Source of the DNA: JBEVJK01 sp963791325
GTDB lineage: Bacteria > Pseudomonadota > Alphaproteobacteria > Rhizobiales > Rhizobiaceae
Length of the DNA stretch: 64,000 nt
NCBI GenBank assembly: GCA_963791325.1
Contig: CAWBRU010000012.1
Coordinates: 62,001-126,000 of the forward strand
Direction of reading: 5' to 3'
Under the pieces are notes generated by a model, which saw only the letters and a program-made list of their open reading frames with translations, was not told where the DNA came from and did not search any database. Positions 9,537 to 18,444 of this stretch are shown here, piece after piece (the first letter of the stretch is position 1; each line of letters begins with the position of its first letter). The position numbers and the translations under genes are program-made.

Positions 9537-10364
9537 CTACTTAGAGGCTTGCGGCGCGAGCTTGCAGGCGAGCGATTCCGGAAACTGGCACGGCTCGCCA
9601 AGGGCCGTGTAGGCCACCCGGTCGACTTCCACCGTGGCCTCTGTGCCGGCTTCGAATGCGCCCATCCAGTCGGTCAGCTTGTCGGTTCCCCACAGGCTTA
9701 AAAAGATCTTCGACGGATGGGTTGGAATCTTGGCGGGATCGGTCTCCTCACCGACCTGAACGCCGTTGACGAAGAAGCGGAGCCGGTCTTTCTCCCAGAC
9801 GAAGGCATAGTCGTTGAACCCCTTGTCGGCGCCGCCGGGGACCTCGATGCGCGCATGCCCGCCGACGCTCTTGCCGCTGACGAACTGATTGAGCTGCACC
9901 TCTGCCGGGTTGCGGCCAAGCACCTCGAAGTCGATCTCGTCATGCGGCTGCTTCTGGGCAGGGCCGATATAGCTGAAGAAGGCCGAGTTCAGACCTGAGC
10001 CCGCAGCAGCCTTGATACGTGCCTCATATATCCCGTAACCGAACAGCGGCCTGGTCTGCACCTCGGCGCACATATTGTCCCGTTCCTTGTAGCGGCGGTT
10101 GGCGAAGCCGAGCTGCAGAATGCCGTCCTGGATGCGGACCTGCTGCTTGGACCAGGTGCAGTTCTGGAAATCGCCGTTGGACCAGCCGTCGGACGTGTAC
10201 CAGCGGCCGGGATCGAGGTGATCGAACTGCTCGACGAACGATTTGCCCAACGCGGCTTCCGCAGCAGAGGCAGGCGCTGCGGCCAGCACGGCGAGCAAAC
10301 CCATGCAAACGGAAGCGCAGAAGCGGTTCAGCCTCGCATCTGTCCTCGGAAAGCCTGTCAACAC
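9537..10364 (-). CDS. exoK: ExoK-like GH16 endo-beta-glycanase, secreted
   Basis: This 275-residue secreted enzyme has a signal peptide (residues 1-35, cleavage likely after APASA) and a family 16 glycoside hydrolase fold. The catalytic motif DEIDFEVLG is at 142-150, with nucleophile E143, helper D145 and acid/base E147, all intact. ExoK cleaves nascent succinoglycan into shorter chains in S. meliloti. It sits upstream of exoL as expected. In S. meliloti exoH lies next to it; here the neighbour is a small unknown gene instead. Confidence 0.92.
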   Translation of the reverse strand: MLTGFPRTDARLNRFCASVCMGLLAVLAAAPASAAEAALGKSFVEQFDHLDPGRWYTSDGWSNGDFQNCTWSKQQVRIQDGILQLGFANRRYKERDNMCAEVQTRPLFGYGIYEARIKAAAGSGLNSAFFSYIGPAQKQPHDEIDFEVLGRNPAEVQLNQFVSGKSVGGHARIEVPGGADKGFNDYAFVWEKDRLRFFVNGVQVGEETDPAKIPTHPSKIFLSLWGTDKLTDWMGAFEAGTEATVEVDRVAYTALGEPCQFPESLACKLAPQASK

Positions 10365-10564
10365 CAGTCAACCTCACGCTTGCATGAACGGTGGCCCGCA
10401 GCAGCGGTGGCGCCGCGACGCTTGCTGCGCTGCAGCTAGGACAACTAGGAGATCAGAATATGACGACGAATCGTTAACCGACAATCGCCGGGTAACAATT
10501 TATGATCGTACGTAAGGACCAAGGTCAAAGAAAGCGTGAGCGGCTGACGCCGGAACCGGCGCGG

Positions 10565-10930
10565 CTAGATCTTCGAGGCCGGCTTCTGAGCGGCCGCAAA
10601 CCCATCTATTTCATCGGTCAGACGCGCGACGAAGGCGAGTTGGCGGTCAAGCCCGGCGATCCGGTCTCCATAGGCGACAAGGGATGCCGTCAGGCCGTCG
10701 ATCCTTTTTGCGGCGGTCGCGGCCGCGCTGTCGTCCTCGACCGCCTGCTGGGAGAAGGCCGCGTCTGCGGCGGCGTTGTCGTATCGGCTCTGCAGCCCAG
10801 CCTTTTCGGCCAGGAGCTCCGCCGAGATCTCGGTCAGAAGCGTACGCAGCCGCGCCCAGCGACGGCGGTCGGTCTGGCCATCCCGGTCATGGCTGCGCAC
10901 CCGAAACAGCGCACTCTTGGCTTGTCTCAC
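10565..10930 (-). CDS. Small coiled-coil protein inside the exo locus, unknown function
   Basis: About 121 residues from a GTG at 10930 (an in-frame ATG at 10987 would overlap exoU by four bases). The N-terminus is basic with an RRRWARLRTLL stretch; most of the rest is heptad-like, alanine-rich helix (about residues 25-105). No signal peptide, no membrane segment and no catalytic motif are visible. It occupies the slot where S. meliloti has exoH-I-T-W-V. I do not recognise a family with certainty; a scaffolding or regulatory role is only a guess. Confidence 0.55.
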   Translation of the reverse strand: MRQAKSALFRVRSHDRDGQTDRRRWARLRTLLTEISAELLAEKAGLQSRYDNAAADAAFSQQAVEDDSAAATAAKRIDGLTASLVAYGDRIAGLDRQLAFVARLTDEIDGFAAAQKPASKI

Positions 10931-10983
10931 ATTCCGCCCCCAAGGCCACATTACCAGGACGAAAGGCCGTTCGGGGCCGGCCG

Positions 10984-12066
10984 TCAAGGCTTCCGGTCGC
11001 TCGAGGCAGAACCGACCGCGCTTTTCGTGGACGTCTCATTTGGCAGCCGGTCTAGTTCGCCGGCCCCGCGGGCGGCCAGCAGATAGAAGGGTTGAGGGCC
11101 GGCATCGGCGACCGGCCTGCCGCGCCTCCCGTGCCATTTGTCCGAGAGGATGCCGCCGGCAATTGCCGGCAGCGCCCGCGGCCGCTGCAAGGCGTCGAGG
11201 AGGGCAGCGGCCAGACCCGCCTCGGCCTTCAGGTCGAGAAAGCGGCGCTGCTCATATTTTGCCCGCACATGGCGCGCGTGGCGGCGTACGGCGGCGGCGG
11301 CAGCAGCCGGAATAGGGGCAGCGCCGGAGGAGCCTTGAAGTAGCGCACGGTCGGCTTGCCAAAGGCGCCGCAAATCTTCCGTACGGTGCCGGGCCGCCAA
11401 AGAGTCCGGGCGGATGAAGGCGGCGTAGCCGCAATTGCGGACGACCTTGTAGCGGGCCCCGGCCGCCAGTGCGCGGGCATAGAGGTCGTAGTCCTCTCCC
11501 AACCGCAGCTCTTGGCGATAGGCCAGGCGCTTGTCGACCAGGAAAGCCCGCCGCATCACCGGTTTCAAGAAGCCGATTTCGCCGCGATCGGCACCGTGCT
11601 TCGAGATATTGCCGTCGGCAAAGGCGGCCAGGTCGAGCACAAAGGCACCGGCGCCGCTCGGACGGGCTTCGACCGGCGGCGCGGACTGACCGATCGGCAC
11701 GAAGACGATGTCATCGGCGATGAAATCCCAATCTTGCGTCGCCAGCATCGGCTTGAAGCGGTTCGGCAGGAAGACGTCGTCGGCGTCGAGAACCGCGATC
11801 AACGGCGAACCTGAGGCCGCAATCGCCTGGTTGCGGGCAAAGGCCGGACCGTGGTTCTTGTCGAGCCGGATGATCCGCAACCGGCCGCTACCATCGTCGG
11901 GGCCGCGTGCCGCCCGGTCGGTGCCGTCACTCGAGGCATCGTCGACCACCACCACCTCGCCGACCTCGACCTCGGCCAGCGCCGACGCGACCGCGGCTCC
12001 GACCGTCGCAGCTGCATTGCATGCGGCGATCACGACGCAGACGGTGTTGTCGCTGGGAGCCAACAA
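10984..12066 (-). CDS. exoU: ExoU-like family 2 glycosyltransferase
   Basis: This 360-residue GT2 enzyme carries CVVIAACNAA (10-19), VDDASSDGT (41-49), the DADD metal motif (94-97) and a later LGEDYDLYARAL stretch. In S. meliloti ExoU adds a beta-1,6 glucose to the succinoglycan side chain. It is assigned by its position just before the ExoX-like gene; it is a clear paralogue of the exoO-like gene at 5378-6322, so the two roles cannot be separated by sequence alone. The last ~40 residues are not typical of the family and may be a divergent tail. Confidence 0.75.
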   Translation of the reverse strand: MLAPSDNTVCVVIAACNAAATVGAAVASALAEVEVGEVVVVDDASSDGTDRAARGPDDGSGRLRIIRLDKNHGPAFARNQAIAASGSPLIAVLDADDVFLPNRFKPMLATQDWDFIADDIVFVPIGQSAPPVEARPSGAGAFVLDLAAFADGNISKHGADRGEIGFLKPVMRRAFLVDKRLAYRQELRLGEDYDLYARALAAGARYKVVRNCGYAAFIRPDSLAARHRTEDLRRLWQADRALLQGSSGAAPIPAAAAAAVRRHARHVRAKYEQRRFLDLKAEAGLAAALLDALQRPRALPAIAGGILSDKWHGRRGRPVADAGPQPFYLLAARGAGELDRLPNETSTKSAVGSASSDRKP

Positions 12067-12283
12067 ACTCAGTCCATTCCGTGGTTATTCCGGCGATTGC
12101 CTTGACCGCAGTCGGGCGGCCCTCATTCGCGCCGGCGGCCTGCCCGGCCATCGATGTCCAAGCTCGGCCGTCCTTCGGACAGGGCGAAATCAACGCCAAC
12201 TCGACGGCGGCGCTTCATAAACACAATCGGCCATGGCCGGAATGTCAAGACGCCCAAGCTGCCTGGAGCGGGCTTGGCTGGTC

Positions 12284-12556
12284 TCAGAGCTCGCGAGCCC
12301 GGCCGACCCTCGCCAAGGGCTCAACGCCACGCTCCTGCGGAGCGACCTGATCAACGACGCTGCCGTTGTCGGACACGCCGCGCTTCTGGCGGCTCACCAG
12401 CACCAGCACGGCGCCGAAATAGCCGATCTGGATCAGCACCGCGCAAACCAGCGTTTGCCAGACAGTCGTCCAGAGCGACTGCGATGCAGCAAAGGTGAAG
12501 ATGGCAAAAGCAGCCAACGCGCCCAGCATGCCCACCAAAAAACGTGGAAAAGACAT
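12284..12556 (-). CDS. exoX: SyrA/ExoX-type exopolysaccharide production repressor
   Basis: A 90-residue protein with two hydrophobic helices (about 8-26 and 31-53) followed by a short charged tail. It resembles the SyrA/ExoX family of small rhizobial membrane proteins. ExoX is reported to lower exopolysaccharide output post-translationally, probably by acting on the ExoY priming transferase, and its dose relative to exoY matters. The divergent arrangement with exoY across an AT-richer spacer is the same as in S. meliloti and supports the assignment despite limited sequence detail. Confidence 0.65.
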   Translation of the reverse strand: MSFPRFLVGMLGALAAFAIFTFAASQSLWTTVWQTLVCAVLIQIGYFGAVLVLVSRQKRGVSDNGSVVDQVAPQERGVEPLARVGRAREL

Positions 12557-13012
12557 CTCCGTCAGCCCGCTTCGAGCCGGAGTCCAGACAAGTGGATAGC
12601 ACTGCCCAGCGTGTCGGCGCGCTCGCTTGATATTGCGCCGTCGTTTCGCGCCTCAGCCTCTGCCCAGTTGTCGGCCGGCATGATCCCCATCCCCGAACTG
12701 CGAGGACCTCGGGGCTGAATATATGCGACACTAGGTCCTTCCGCAACATCCACTCTGGCAATCAGAGGTACCACTCATGATGGAGGAAAGTCCTGCCAAT
12801 GTTTATATTGCGCCGCAACGCAGGACCACGATTTACATGCATAAGAATGAGAGTACCGGCGCGTTCGGATCTAAGTAAAATTTTAGCGAATGCATGCAAG
12901 TTCATGGAGACTTCGCGGATCTGACCCGCATTGCGGAAGATCGGCTCAAACAAGTCCTTCGGAAGACTTAGCGTTCCAGGGGGCTGTCCAACAAGGCGGC
13001 ACAAGGTAAACA

Positions 13013-13026
13013 GTCACTTAACTGAC
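13013..13026. promoter_or_regulatory. 14-bp near-palindrome upstream of exoY
   Basis: The sequence GTCACTTAACTGAC is symmetric in six of seven base pairs. It lies 184 bp before the exoY start and directly precedes the tandem repeat. This is the size and symmetry of a dimeric repressor site; no specific regulator is implied. Confidence 0.35.
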
Positions 13027-13030
13027 ATCC

Positions 13031-13061
13031 CGTTACAGATTGTTTCATTTCGTTACAAATT
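13031..13061. repeat. Tandem direct repeat, 20-bp period, upstream of exoY
   Basis: Two copies of CGTTACA(G/A)ATT start at 13031 and 13051, exactly 20 bp apart, which is close to two helical turns. Ten of 11 positions agree. Same-face spacing is typical of a site for two protein monomers or dimers. Confidence 0.5.
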
Positions 13062-13209
13062 ATGACTCCTATGAGCCTTCATGTCTCACTTTTAGCGCAA
13101 AGATGGGAGGTTTATGTGGTTGCTGTCGGTGCCACTATGTTGCACTGCACAATCTTTCTGTTTACCTTGATCGGACCCCAACCTGATCCCCTTCCGCGGA
13201 GCCCGCGTC

Positions 13210-13890
13210 ATGAAGAATGCCGCCAGATTGGCCAATCCCCTTTACCCCCGACGAACGAACGCCAAGGGCCACCCGCCGATCGGCGGCGCCCTGAAGCGGG
13301 CGTTTGACATCCTCTTCGCGCTTGCGGCTCTGGTCTTGCTCAGCCCGTTGCTCCTGATGATCGCGTCGCTCATCAGGTTGTCCGACGGCGGCAGCGTCCT
13401 CTACGGCCACCGCCGTATCGGCCGCAACGGCGAGACCTTCGAGTGCCTGAAGTTCCGCACCATGGTGCGCAACGGCGAACATGTGCTTGCCGCCCATTTG
13501 CGCCGTGATCCCGCAGCCCGGCGCGAATGGAATGCCACGCGCAAGCTGCAGAACGACCCGCGCGTCACCCCGGTCGGCGCTGTGCTGCGCAAGCTCAGCC
13601 TGGATGAGCTGCCGCAGATCATCAACATCCTGCGCGGCGAGATGAGCATCGTCGGGCCGAGGCCCGTGGTGGCCGACGAGCTGGAGCGCTACGGCCGGGC
13701 GGCCGAATGCTACCTCAAGTCGCGCCCGGGCCTCACCGGCCTGTGGCAAGTCAGCGGCCGCAGCGACGTCTCCTATGAAAGCCGCATCGCCTACGACCGA
13801 CACTATGTGGAGAACTGGTCGCTGACCTCCGACGTGCTGATTATCCTCAGGACCATTCCGGCCGTGTGCCTCTCGCGCGGAAGCTATTGA
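13210..13890 (+). CDS. exoY: ExoY-like undecaprenyl-phosphate galactose phosphotransferase
   Basis: This 226-residue priming glycosyltransferase moves galactose-1-phosphate from UDP-galactose to undecaprenyl phosphate at the inner membrane, the first step of succinoglycan synthesis. One membrane segment (about 32-53) is followed by the bacterial sugar transferase domain with KFRTM (81-85), LDELPQ (131-136), SIVGPRPV (146-153) and RPGLTGLWQVSGR (172-184). Length matches ExoY. It begins the rightward exo arm and is followed after 32 bp by exoF. Confidence 0.94.
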   Translation: MKNAARLANPLYPRRTNAKGHPPIGGALKRAFDILFALAALVLLSPLLLMIASLIRLSDGGSVLYGHRRIGRNGETFECLKFRTMVRNGEHVLAAHLRRDPAARREWNATRKLQNDPRVTPVGAVLRKLSLDELPQIINILRGEMSIVGPRPVVADELERYGRAAECYLKSRPGLTGLWQVSGRSDVSYESRIAYDRHYVENWSLTSDVLIILRTIPAVCLSRGSY

Positions 13891-13922
13891 CTAGACCGCG
13901 CACGTTATTGACGGATTTTTCC

Positions 13923-15185
13923 ATGTCTCCCAACGCCTGGTTTCTCCCGCGCCGCGGCGCCTGCCGCGCGGCGCTTATGTCGCTGCTGTGCCTCGTTTGC
14001 CTTGCCGGGGCTGCGTCTGCCGAGGATTACCGGCTGGATGTCATGGACAAGCTGCACGTGCGGGTGGTCGAATGGCAGACCGCCGAGGGCACGTTCCGAG
14101 ACTGGACTGCGCTCACCGGCGACTACACCGTCGGTCCCGACGGAACGTTGTCGTTGCCATTCGTCGGCCAGACGAAGGCCGTGGGCAAGACCACTGCAGA
14201 TATCGCTCAGACGATCGGCGATTCGCTGCAGCAGAAGTTCGGCCTGAGCAATCGTCCCGATGCCTCCGTCGAGATGGCGGAGTTCCGGCCGATCTTCCTG
14301 TCGGGCGACGTGCAGACGCCCGGGCGCTACCCCTATGCGCCCGACCTCAGCGTGCTGAAGGCCATCAGCCTGGCAGGCGGCGCCCGCCGAACACCGGATT
14401 CGAGCCGCGACGACGTGCGCAACTTCATCAACTCCAAGGGCAATTACTCGGTGTTCAGCGACGAGCGAAACCGGCTCTACGCCAAGCGGGCGCGGCTCGC
14501 CGCCGAGGCCGGCAACAAGGATAAGATCGAGACGCCGAAGGAGTTGGCGGATGCTGCCGACGGTGCCGCCCTGATGGCCGAAGAGCAATCCGTGATGCAA
14601 GCGCGCACCAAGCGGCTCAATCTGCAGCTGGCGCAGATCGAGGACCTCAAGTCTCTGCTCAAGAGCGAGATCGAGTCCCTGGAGAAGAAATCCGAAACCC
14701 AGACGCGCCAAGTCGCGCTGTCGCGCGAAGAGCTGAAAGGAATCGGCAACCTCGCCGACAAAGGCCTGGTCGTCAATTCGCGCGTGCTGGCGCTCGAACA
14801 GAGCATCGCCGATGGCGAGGGCAAGGTGCTCGATCTCGACACCGCATCCTTGCGCGCCAAGCAGGATATCAACAAGGCCGACCAGGACGCCACCACGCTG
14901 TCGAATGATCGCGATTCCGACATCGCCGAAACGCAGCAGCAGGTGGAGGCCGACCTTGCGTCGCTCGACCTCAAGATCGGGATGCACCGCGACCTGATGG
15001 CGGAAGCCTTGATCGGCGCGCCGGAAGCGGCGGCGCGAACCGCGCAGAACGGCCAGGTGCCGCTCACCTACACGATCGTGCGCACCGCCGGCGGCAAGAC
15101 CAGCGAAATCACCGCCGACGAAACCACGCCGGTCAAGCCGGGGGATGTCATCAAGGTTGCCCTGGCCGGCCTGCCGACGAACTGA
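13923..15185 (+). CDS. exoF: ExoF-like polysaccharide export/biosynthesis protein
   Basis: This ~420-residue periplasmic or outer-membrane protein has a signal peptide (cleavage near ASA, residues 31-33), then a Poly_export domain with YTVGPDGTLSLPFVG and an SLBB-type stretch (FLSGDVQTPGRYPY). Residues roughly 215-350 form a long coiled coil, as in ExoF. In S. meliloti ExoF is needed with ExoY for priming and export. The start at 13923 is preferred because the longer frame from 13866 lies inside exoY and would hide the signal peptide. Confidence 0.9.
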   Translation: MSPNAWFLPRRGACRAALMSLLCLVCLAGAASAEDYRLDVMDKLHVRVVEWQTAEGTFRDWTALTGDYTVGPDGTLSLPFVGQTKAVGKTTADIAQTIGDSLQQKFGLSNRPDASVEMAEFRPIFLSGDVQTPGRYPYAPDLSVLKAISLAGGARRTPDSSRDDVRNFINSKGNYSVFSDERNRLYAKRARLAAEAGNKDKIETPKELADAADGAALMAEEQSVMQARTKRLNLQLAQIEDLKSLLKSEIESLEKKSETQTRQVALSREELKGIGNLADKGLVVNSRVLALEQSIADGEGKVLDLDTASLRAKQDINKADQDATTLSNDRDSDIAETQQQVEADLASLDLKIGMHRDLMAEALIGAPEAAARTAQNGQVPLTYTIVRTAGGKTSEITADETTPVKPGDVIKVALAGLPTN

Positions 15186-15201
15186 GCCGAAGCGGACGTC
15201 C

Positions 15202-16472
15202 GTGACGGCGAGGATCGCCAAATCGAGCCTGGTCGATGCCGGCCGCAACGGCTGGTATGGCGGCACCGCGTTCGCGCTGTCGATGCTGGTATCGCCTATT
15301 CCGCGCGCTTCGGACAGCTTTCCATCCTGTGCTACTACGCGCTCTGGCTGCGGCTCTGCCTGGCGGCGCCGCGGCTGATCTTCAGCCACGCCGAGCGCCT
15401 GCTGTAGACGCTTGGCTTTGCCATCTTCGCCTGCCTGTCCGTCTTCTGGTCGCAGGCGCCGAGTGTCACGGCACGGGCCAGCATTCAGTTGCTCAGCCAT
15501 ATCGTCTGCGCCTTGATTGCGGCGCGCGCCCTCTCGACCCGCACCTTGGTCCTCGGCGGCCTCGCCGGGGCGCTTCTGGTGGTGGCCTATTCGCTGCTTT
15601 TCGGCGTCTATCTCTACGATCCGATCGACGGCAGCTACACCTTCGCCGGGGCATTCTCGTCCAAGAACCAGCTGGGCTTTTATTCCTCGCTCGGCGTCTT
15701 CTTCGCCTTCTGCACGTTCTTCCTTTTGCCCTCCGTCAGCGCCGGCCACAGACTGGCGGCACTCGGGATCGGCCTGCTCTCGGTCTACACGATGCTTGCT
15801 TCGCAGTCGGCCACCCCGATCGCAGCGATTGCCGTCACGCTGACCGCCACTTTCGCCGCCACCATGGTGCTCAGGCTGCCGACGCGTCTGCGCAAGCTGA
15901 TGCTGATCGTGGGGCTGGTTGTCGGGGCGGTCGGGGTGTTCGCCGCCCTCAACGCAGGAGCGTTGAACTTCGTGCTTGCCCTGTTCGGCAAAGACGCGAC
16001 GCTGATCGACCGAACCTATCTCTGGACGGAAGGCATTACCGCGTTCCAGGAGGCGCCGGCTGTCGGAGTTGGCTACCAGGCCTGGTGGGTGCAAGGCTTT
16101 TCCGAACCGGAGTGGCTCTGGGAAGAGTTCTACATCGCCAGCCGCTCGGGCTTTCACTTCCACAACACCTATATGGAAGTGCTGGTCGAGCTCGGCGTCA
16201 TCGGCCTTCTGATGCTGCTCGTCGTGCTGCTCGGCACGCTTGCCGGCCATGTCAGAGGGCTGGTCAGCCGCGGCAACGAGACCTGGGCGCTGGCCATGTT
16301 CGGCTTCGTGGTGATGCCTGTGGTGCAGTCCTTCGTCGAGGTCGACGTCATCAATCCCTACGCGATCGGCTCGTTCCTGCTTTACTATGCAGCCGGCGTG
16401 CTGGGGAGACGCGTGCCGGCGGCGGCGCCTACGCGTCTCGCGTCACACCCGCTGGAATTCGGACGTGCCTAG
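15202..16472 (+). pseudogene. exoQ: ExoQ-like polysaccharide polymerase, interrupted
   Basis: The product is a Wzy/O-antigen-ligase type membrane polymerase that would join succinoglycan subunits. A GTG start at 15202 begins a frame whose homology passes into the +2-related frame near 15295 (YSARFGQLSILCYYALW continues in the other frame). There is then an in-frame TAG at 15405-15407. From 15408 to 16472 the frame is open, with about eight membrane segments and the periplasmic loop region (GVGYQAWWVQGF, HFHNTYMEVLVELG). Two independent lesions in the N-terminus mean either a dead gene or consensus errors. exoZ overlaps its end by 8 bp. Confidence 0.75.
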
Positions 16473-17515
16473 CGCCGCCCCGCCGGCCGATTTGCCCCGC
16501 AGACTGGACGGCATCCAGCACCTGCGGGCGTTGGCCGCGATCGGAGTGGTGCTGTTCCATGCCGCCGAGCGTTCCGGGCTGCACTTCACCATCGGTGCGG
16601 CCGGCGTCGATGTCTTCTTTGTCATTAGCGGCTTCATCATGTGGATCATCACCGCCGGCCGCCGGTGACGCCGCATGCTTTCCTGCGCGAGCGGATCCTG
16701 CGCATCGTCCCGCTTTACTGGCTGGCCACGGCGGTCATGGTGTTCGGCGCGCTTACCGGGCTGTTTCCAAACCTGCGGATCAGCGCCGGTTATGTCGCCG
16801 CCTCGCTGTTCTTCATCCCTGCCCGCTCGCCCAGCGACGGGCAGATCTGGCCCGTGCTGGTTCAAAGCTCGACCCTCAATTACGAGATGTTCTTCTACCT
16901 GCTGTTTGCCACGCTGCTGCTGCCGTCGCGCTGGCGGATGGCAGCCCTGTCGCTGTTGCTGGTCGGCTGCGTCGCGCTCGGCGCATGGGCTTCGCCGGAG
17001 AACCCGATCGCCTTCACCTTCTCGCGGCCGCTGCTGCTCGAGTTCCTCGCCGGCGTCGTGATCGGAGCCTGGTGGCTGAGCGAAGCGCCGTCCCGGCGGA
17101 TCGTCGGATCGCCGGCGGTCATGGCGGCGATTGCCGGCTTCGCGGCAATCGCCATCTCTGGCCAGGGCTTCCACACATCGTCCTCGCTCCGCTCGCGGCA
17201 TTGCTCGTCTGGGGAATCCTGGTGCTCGAGCGCTGGCGGGCAGTGCCCCATGCGGCGCTGCTCGCCTATCTCGGCGACTGCTCCTACTCGGTCTATCTGT
17301 GGCACACCTTCGCCATCTCGGTGATGCTCAAGGTCGCCGTGCTGGTCGGCTTTGCTTCCGGCGCAACAATGGCCGCCATGACGCTCGCCGGCGTTTTGAT
17401 CGGCGTCGCTTGCTACGAGCTGTGCGAGCGGCCGCTGACCCGGCTCCTCCACGGCCGCCGTTCCGGCGAGCGGCCGCTGCGGCGGGTAAATCCGCGGGCT
17501 GCCGCCGGCTCATGA
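16465..17515 (+). pseudogene. exoZ: ExoZ-like acyltransferase 3, split by two frameshifts
   Basis: This is an integral membrane acyltransferase of the family that O-acetylates succinoglycan. A GTG at 16465 begins PSAAPPADLPRRLDGIQHLR, with the catalytic H in VVLFHAAERSG and FFVISGFIMW. The frame then shifts near 16660 to continue as FLRERILRIVPLYWLAT, and again near 17170 to continue as LPHIVLAPLAALLVWG to a stop at 17513-17515. All parts of a ~350-residue protein are present in order. Two single-base changes would restore it, so sequence error is as likely as true decay. Confidence 0.75.
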
Positions 17516-17648
17516 TCCGGCAGGCCGCCGTTGGCGGGCCGGCGGAGAAAGTTTTCGTGCGGCGGCTTGCTTTTCAAGGCGGCCCTCGCTAGGTAGCTGC
17601 TCGCATCGCGGCCTCCTGTTCGGTGGCTGCAAGGGCCTTGGCCCAAGC

Positions 17649-17725
17649 GCGCCCGTAGCTCAGCTGGATAGAGCACCAGACTACGAATCTGGGGGTCAGG
17701 AGTTCGAATCTCTTCGGGCGCGCCA
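17649..17725 (+). tRNA. tRNA-Arg (anticodon ACG)
   Basis: A complete 77-nt cloverleaf with encoded CCA. The acceptor stem pairs GCGCCCG (17649-17655) with CGGGCGC (17715-17721), discriminator G, then CCA. The anticodon arm is CCAGA-CTACGAA-TCTGG, giving anticodon ACG. The T-arm holds GTTCGAATC. It separates the exo locus from a region with insertion-sequence remnants, so it is a plausible integration site, although I found no repeated 3' end downstream. Confidence 0.97.
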
Positions 17726-18128
17726 ATGTTTTCAGTGTCTTAGCCGAACTCTCGTGTCTACTCTCAATTGGCCTGGGTTACAAATGGGTGACTAGCGGTG
17801 CCTATCGTGACATTTTCGCGCAGCTTGGGACGTCCACAGATGCTTCATTTTCGATGGACGCTACTTCGACGGGGCGGGGGACCCCTACCCTGCCGCCACC
17901 CCCGCCGACGTGGCTAATGGGACTCCACCTTGGTTCATACAAACCCGCGCGAAGGGCCGGCCAAAAAATTTCGCGCAAAAAATTCCAGATGGGGCTGCTT
18001 GGTCCGCATTCCTCCGCCGTCACCTATCCCGCGCAACCCGGCCTGAATGTGTGACGCTCGGATCCTGGAGCAGGGCTGACCGCGCCTCGCCGGAACAGCG
18101 AGGACCCTGGTGAGGTCATGCGCCCACA
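17726..18128. other. 403-bp stretch after tRNA-Arg without a supported gene
   Basis: Short frames are open on both strands, but none shows family features. The stretch includes GC-rich runs (17870-17910) and A-rich runs (17960-17985). It may be decayed mobile DNA next to the tRNA. Confidence 0.4.
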
Positions 18129-18404
18129 TCATCGCTCCAGGCCCTTGGCCGCCTTGATCAGCTTGGCCTGCCGCTTGGCGCTCTCGTTGACCTCCTTCTC
18201 GATCAGCGCCCGGCCGCGCATCCTGGCCCTGTAGCGCGCCGCCGCTTCCTTGTTGAGGGTGCGCTTCTTCAGCTTCCTGCGTTCGCGCTCAGCCTTCTGA
18301 GACGCCGTGACGATGCTCCGCACAGTCTTCGGCGACAGCCCGGACGCCGCGAGCCATAGGTGGGCCCGGCCCTCCTGAGCCGCAACCATCGGATTCCTGT
18401 GCAT
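18129..18404 (-). CDS. Small basic hypothetical protein
   Basis: About 91 residues from an ATG at 18404. The C-terminal two-thirds is strongly basic and helical (AERERRKLKKRTL, then RYRARMRGRALIEKEV), suggesting nucleic-acid contact or a ribosome-like tail. I recognise no family. It lies just downstream of an IS630 remnant on the same strand, so it could be passenger or chance coding. A longer frame to 18452 exists. Confidence 0.3.
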   Translation of the reverse strand: MHRNPMVAAQEGRAHLWLAASGLSPKTVRSIVTASQKAERERRKLKKRTLNKEAAARYRARMRGRALIEKEVNESAKRQAKLIKAAKGLER

Positions 18405-18444
18405 CGGAGGTGATCTGAACCGCCCTGCGACTCTCATGGTCAGC

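Larger units (their letters stand above)
12557..13209. promoter_or_regulatory. Divergent exoX-exoY control region
   Basis: A 650-bp spacer, visibly richer in A and T from about 12770 to 13170 than the flanking exo genes, separates the leftward and rightward arms. It contains an interrupted palindrome (13013-13026) and a tandem direct repeat (13031-13061). A 33-codon frame at 12777-12878 is the only small reading frame of note. I could not mark a confident -35/-10 pair, but the layout is that of a regulated divergent promoter. Confidence 0.6.

Noticed and set aside
13905..16250. 781-codon open frame on the minus strand
   Set aside because: It lies antisense to exoF and exoQ, has the low-complexity, charge-rich composition of a GC-rich shadow frame and matches no family.
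15236..17515. 759-codon plus-strand frame across exoQ-exoZ
   Set aside because: Only its last ~115 codons (from about 17170) code for exoZ; the rest is an out-of-frame shadow of exoQ and exoZ.
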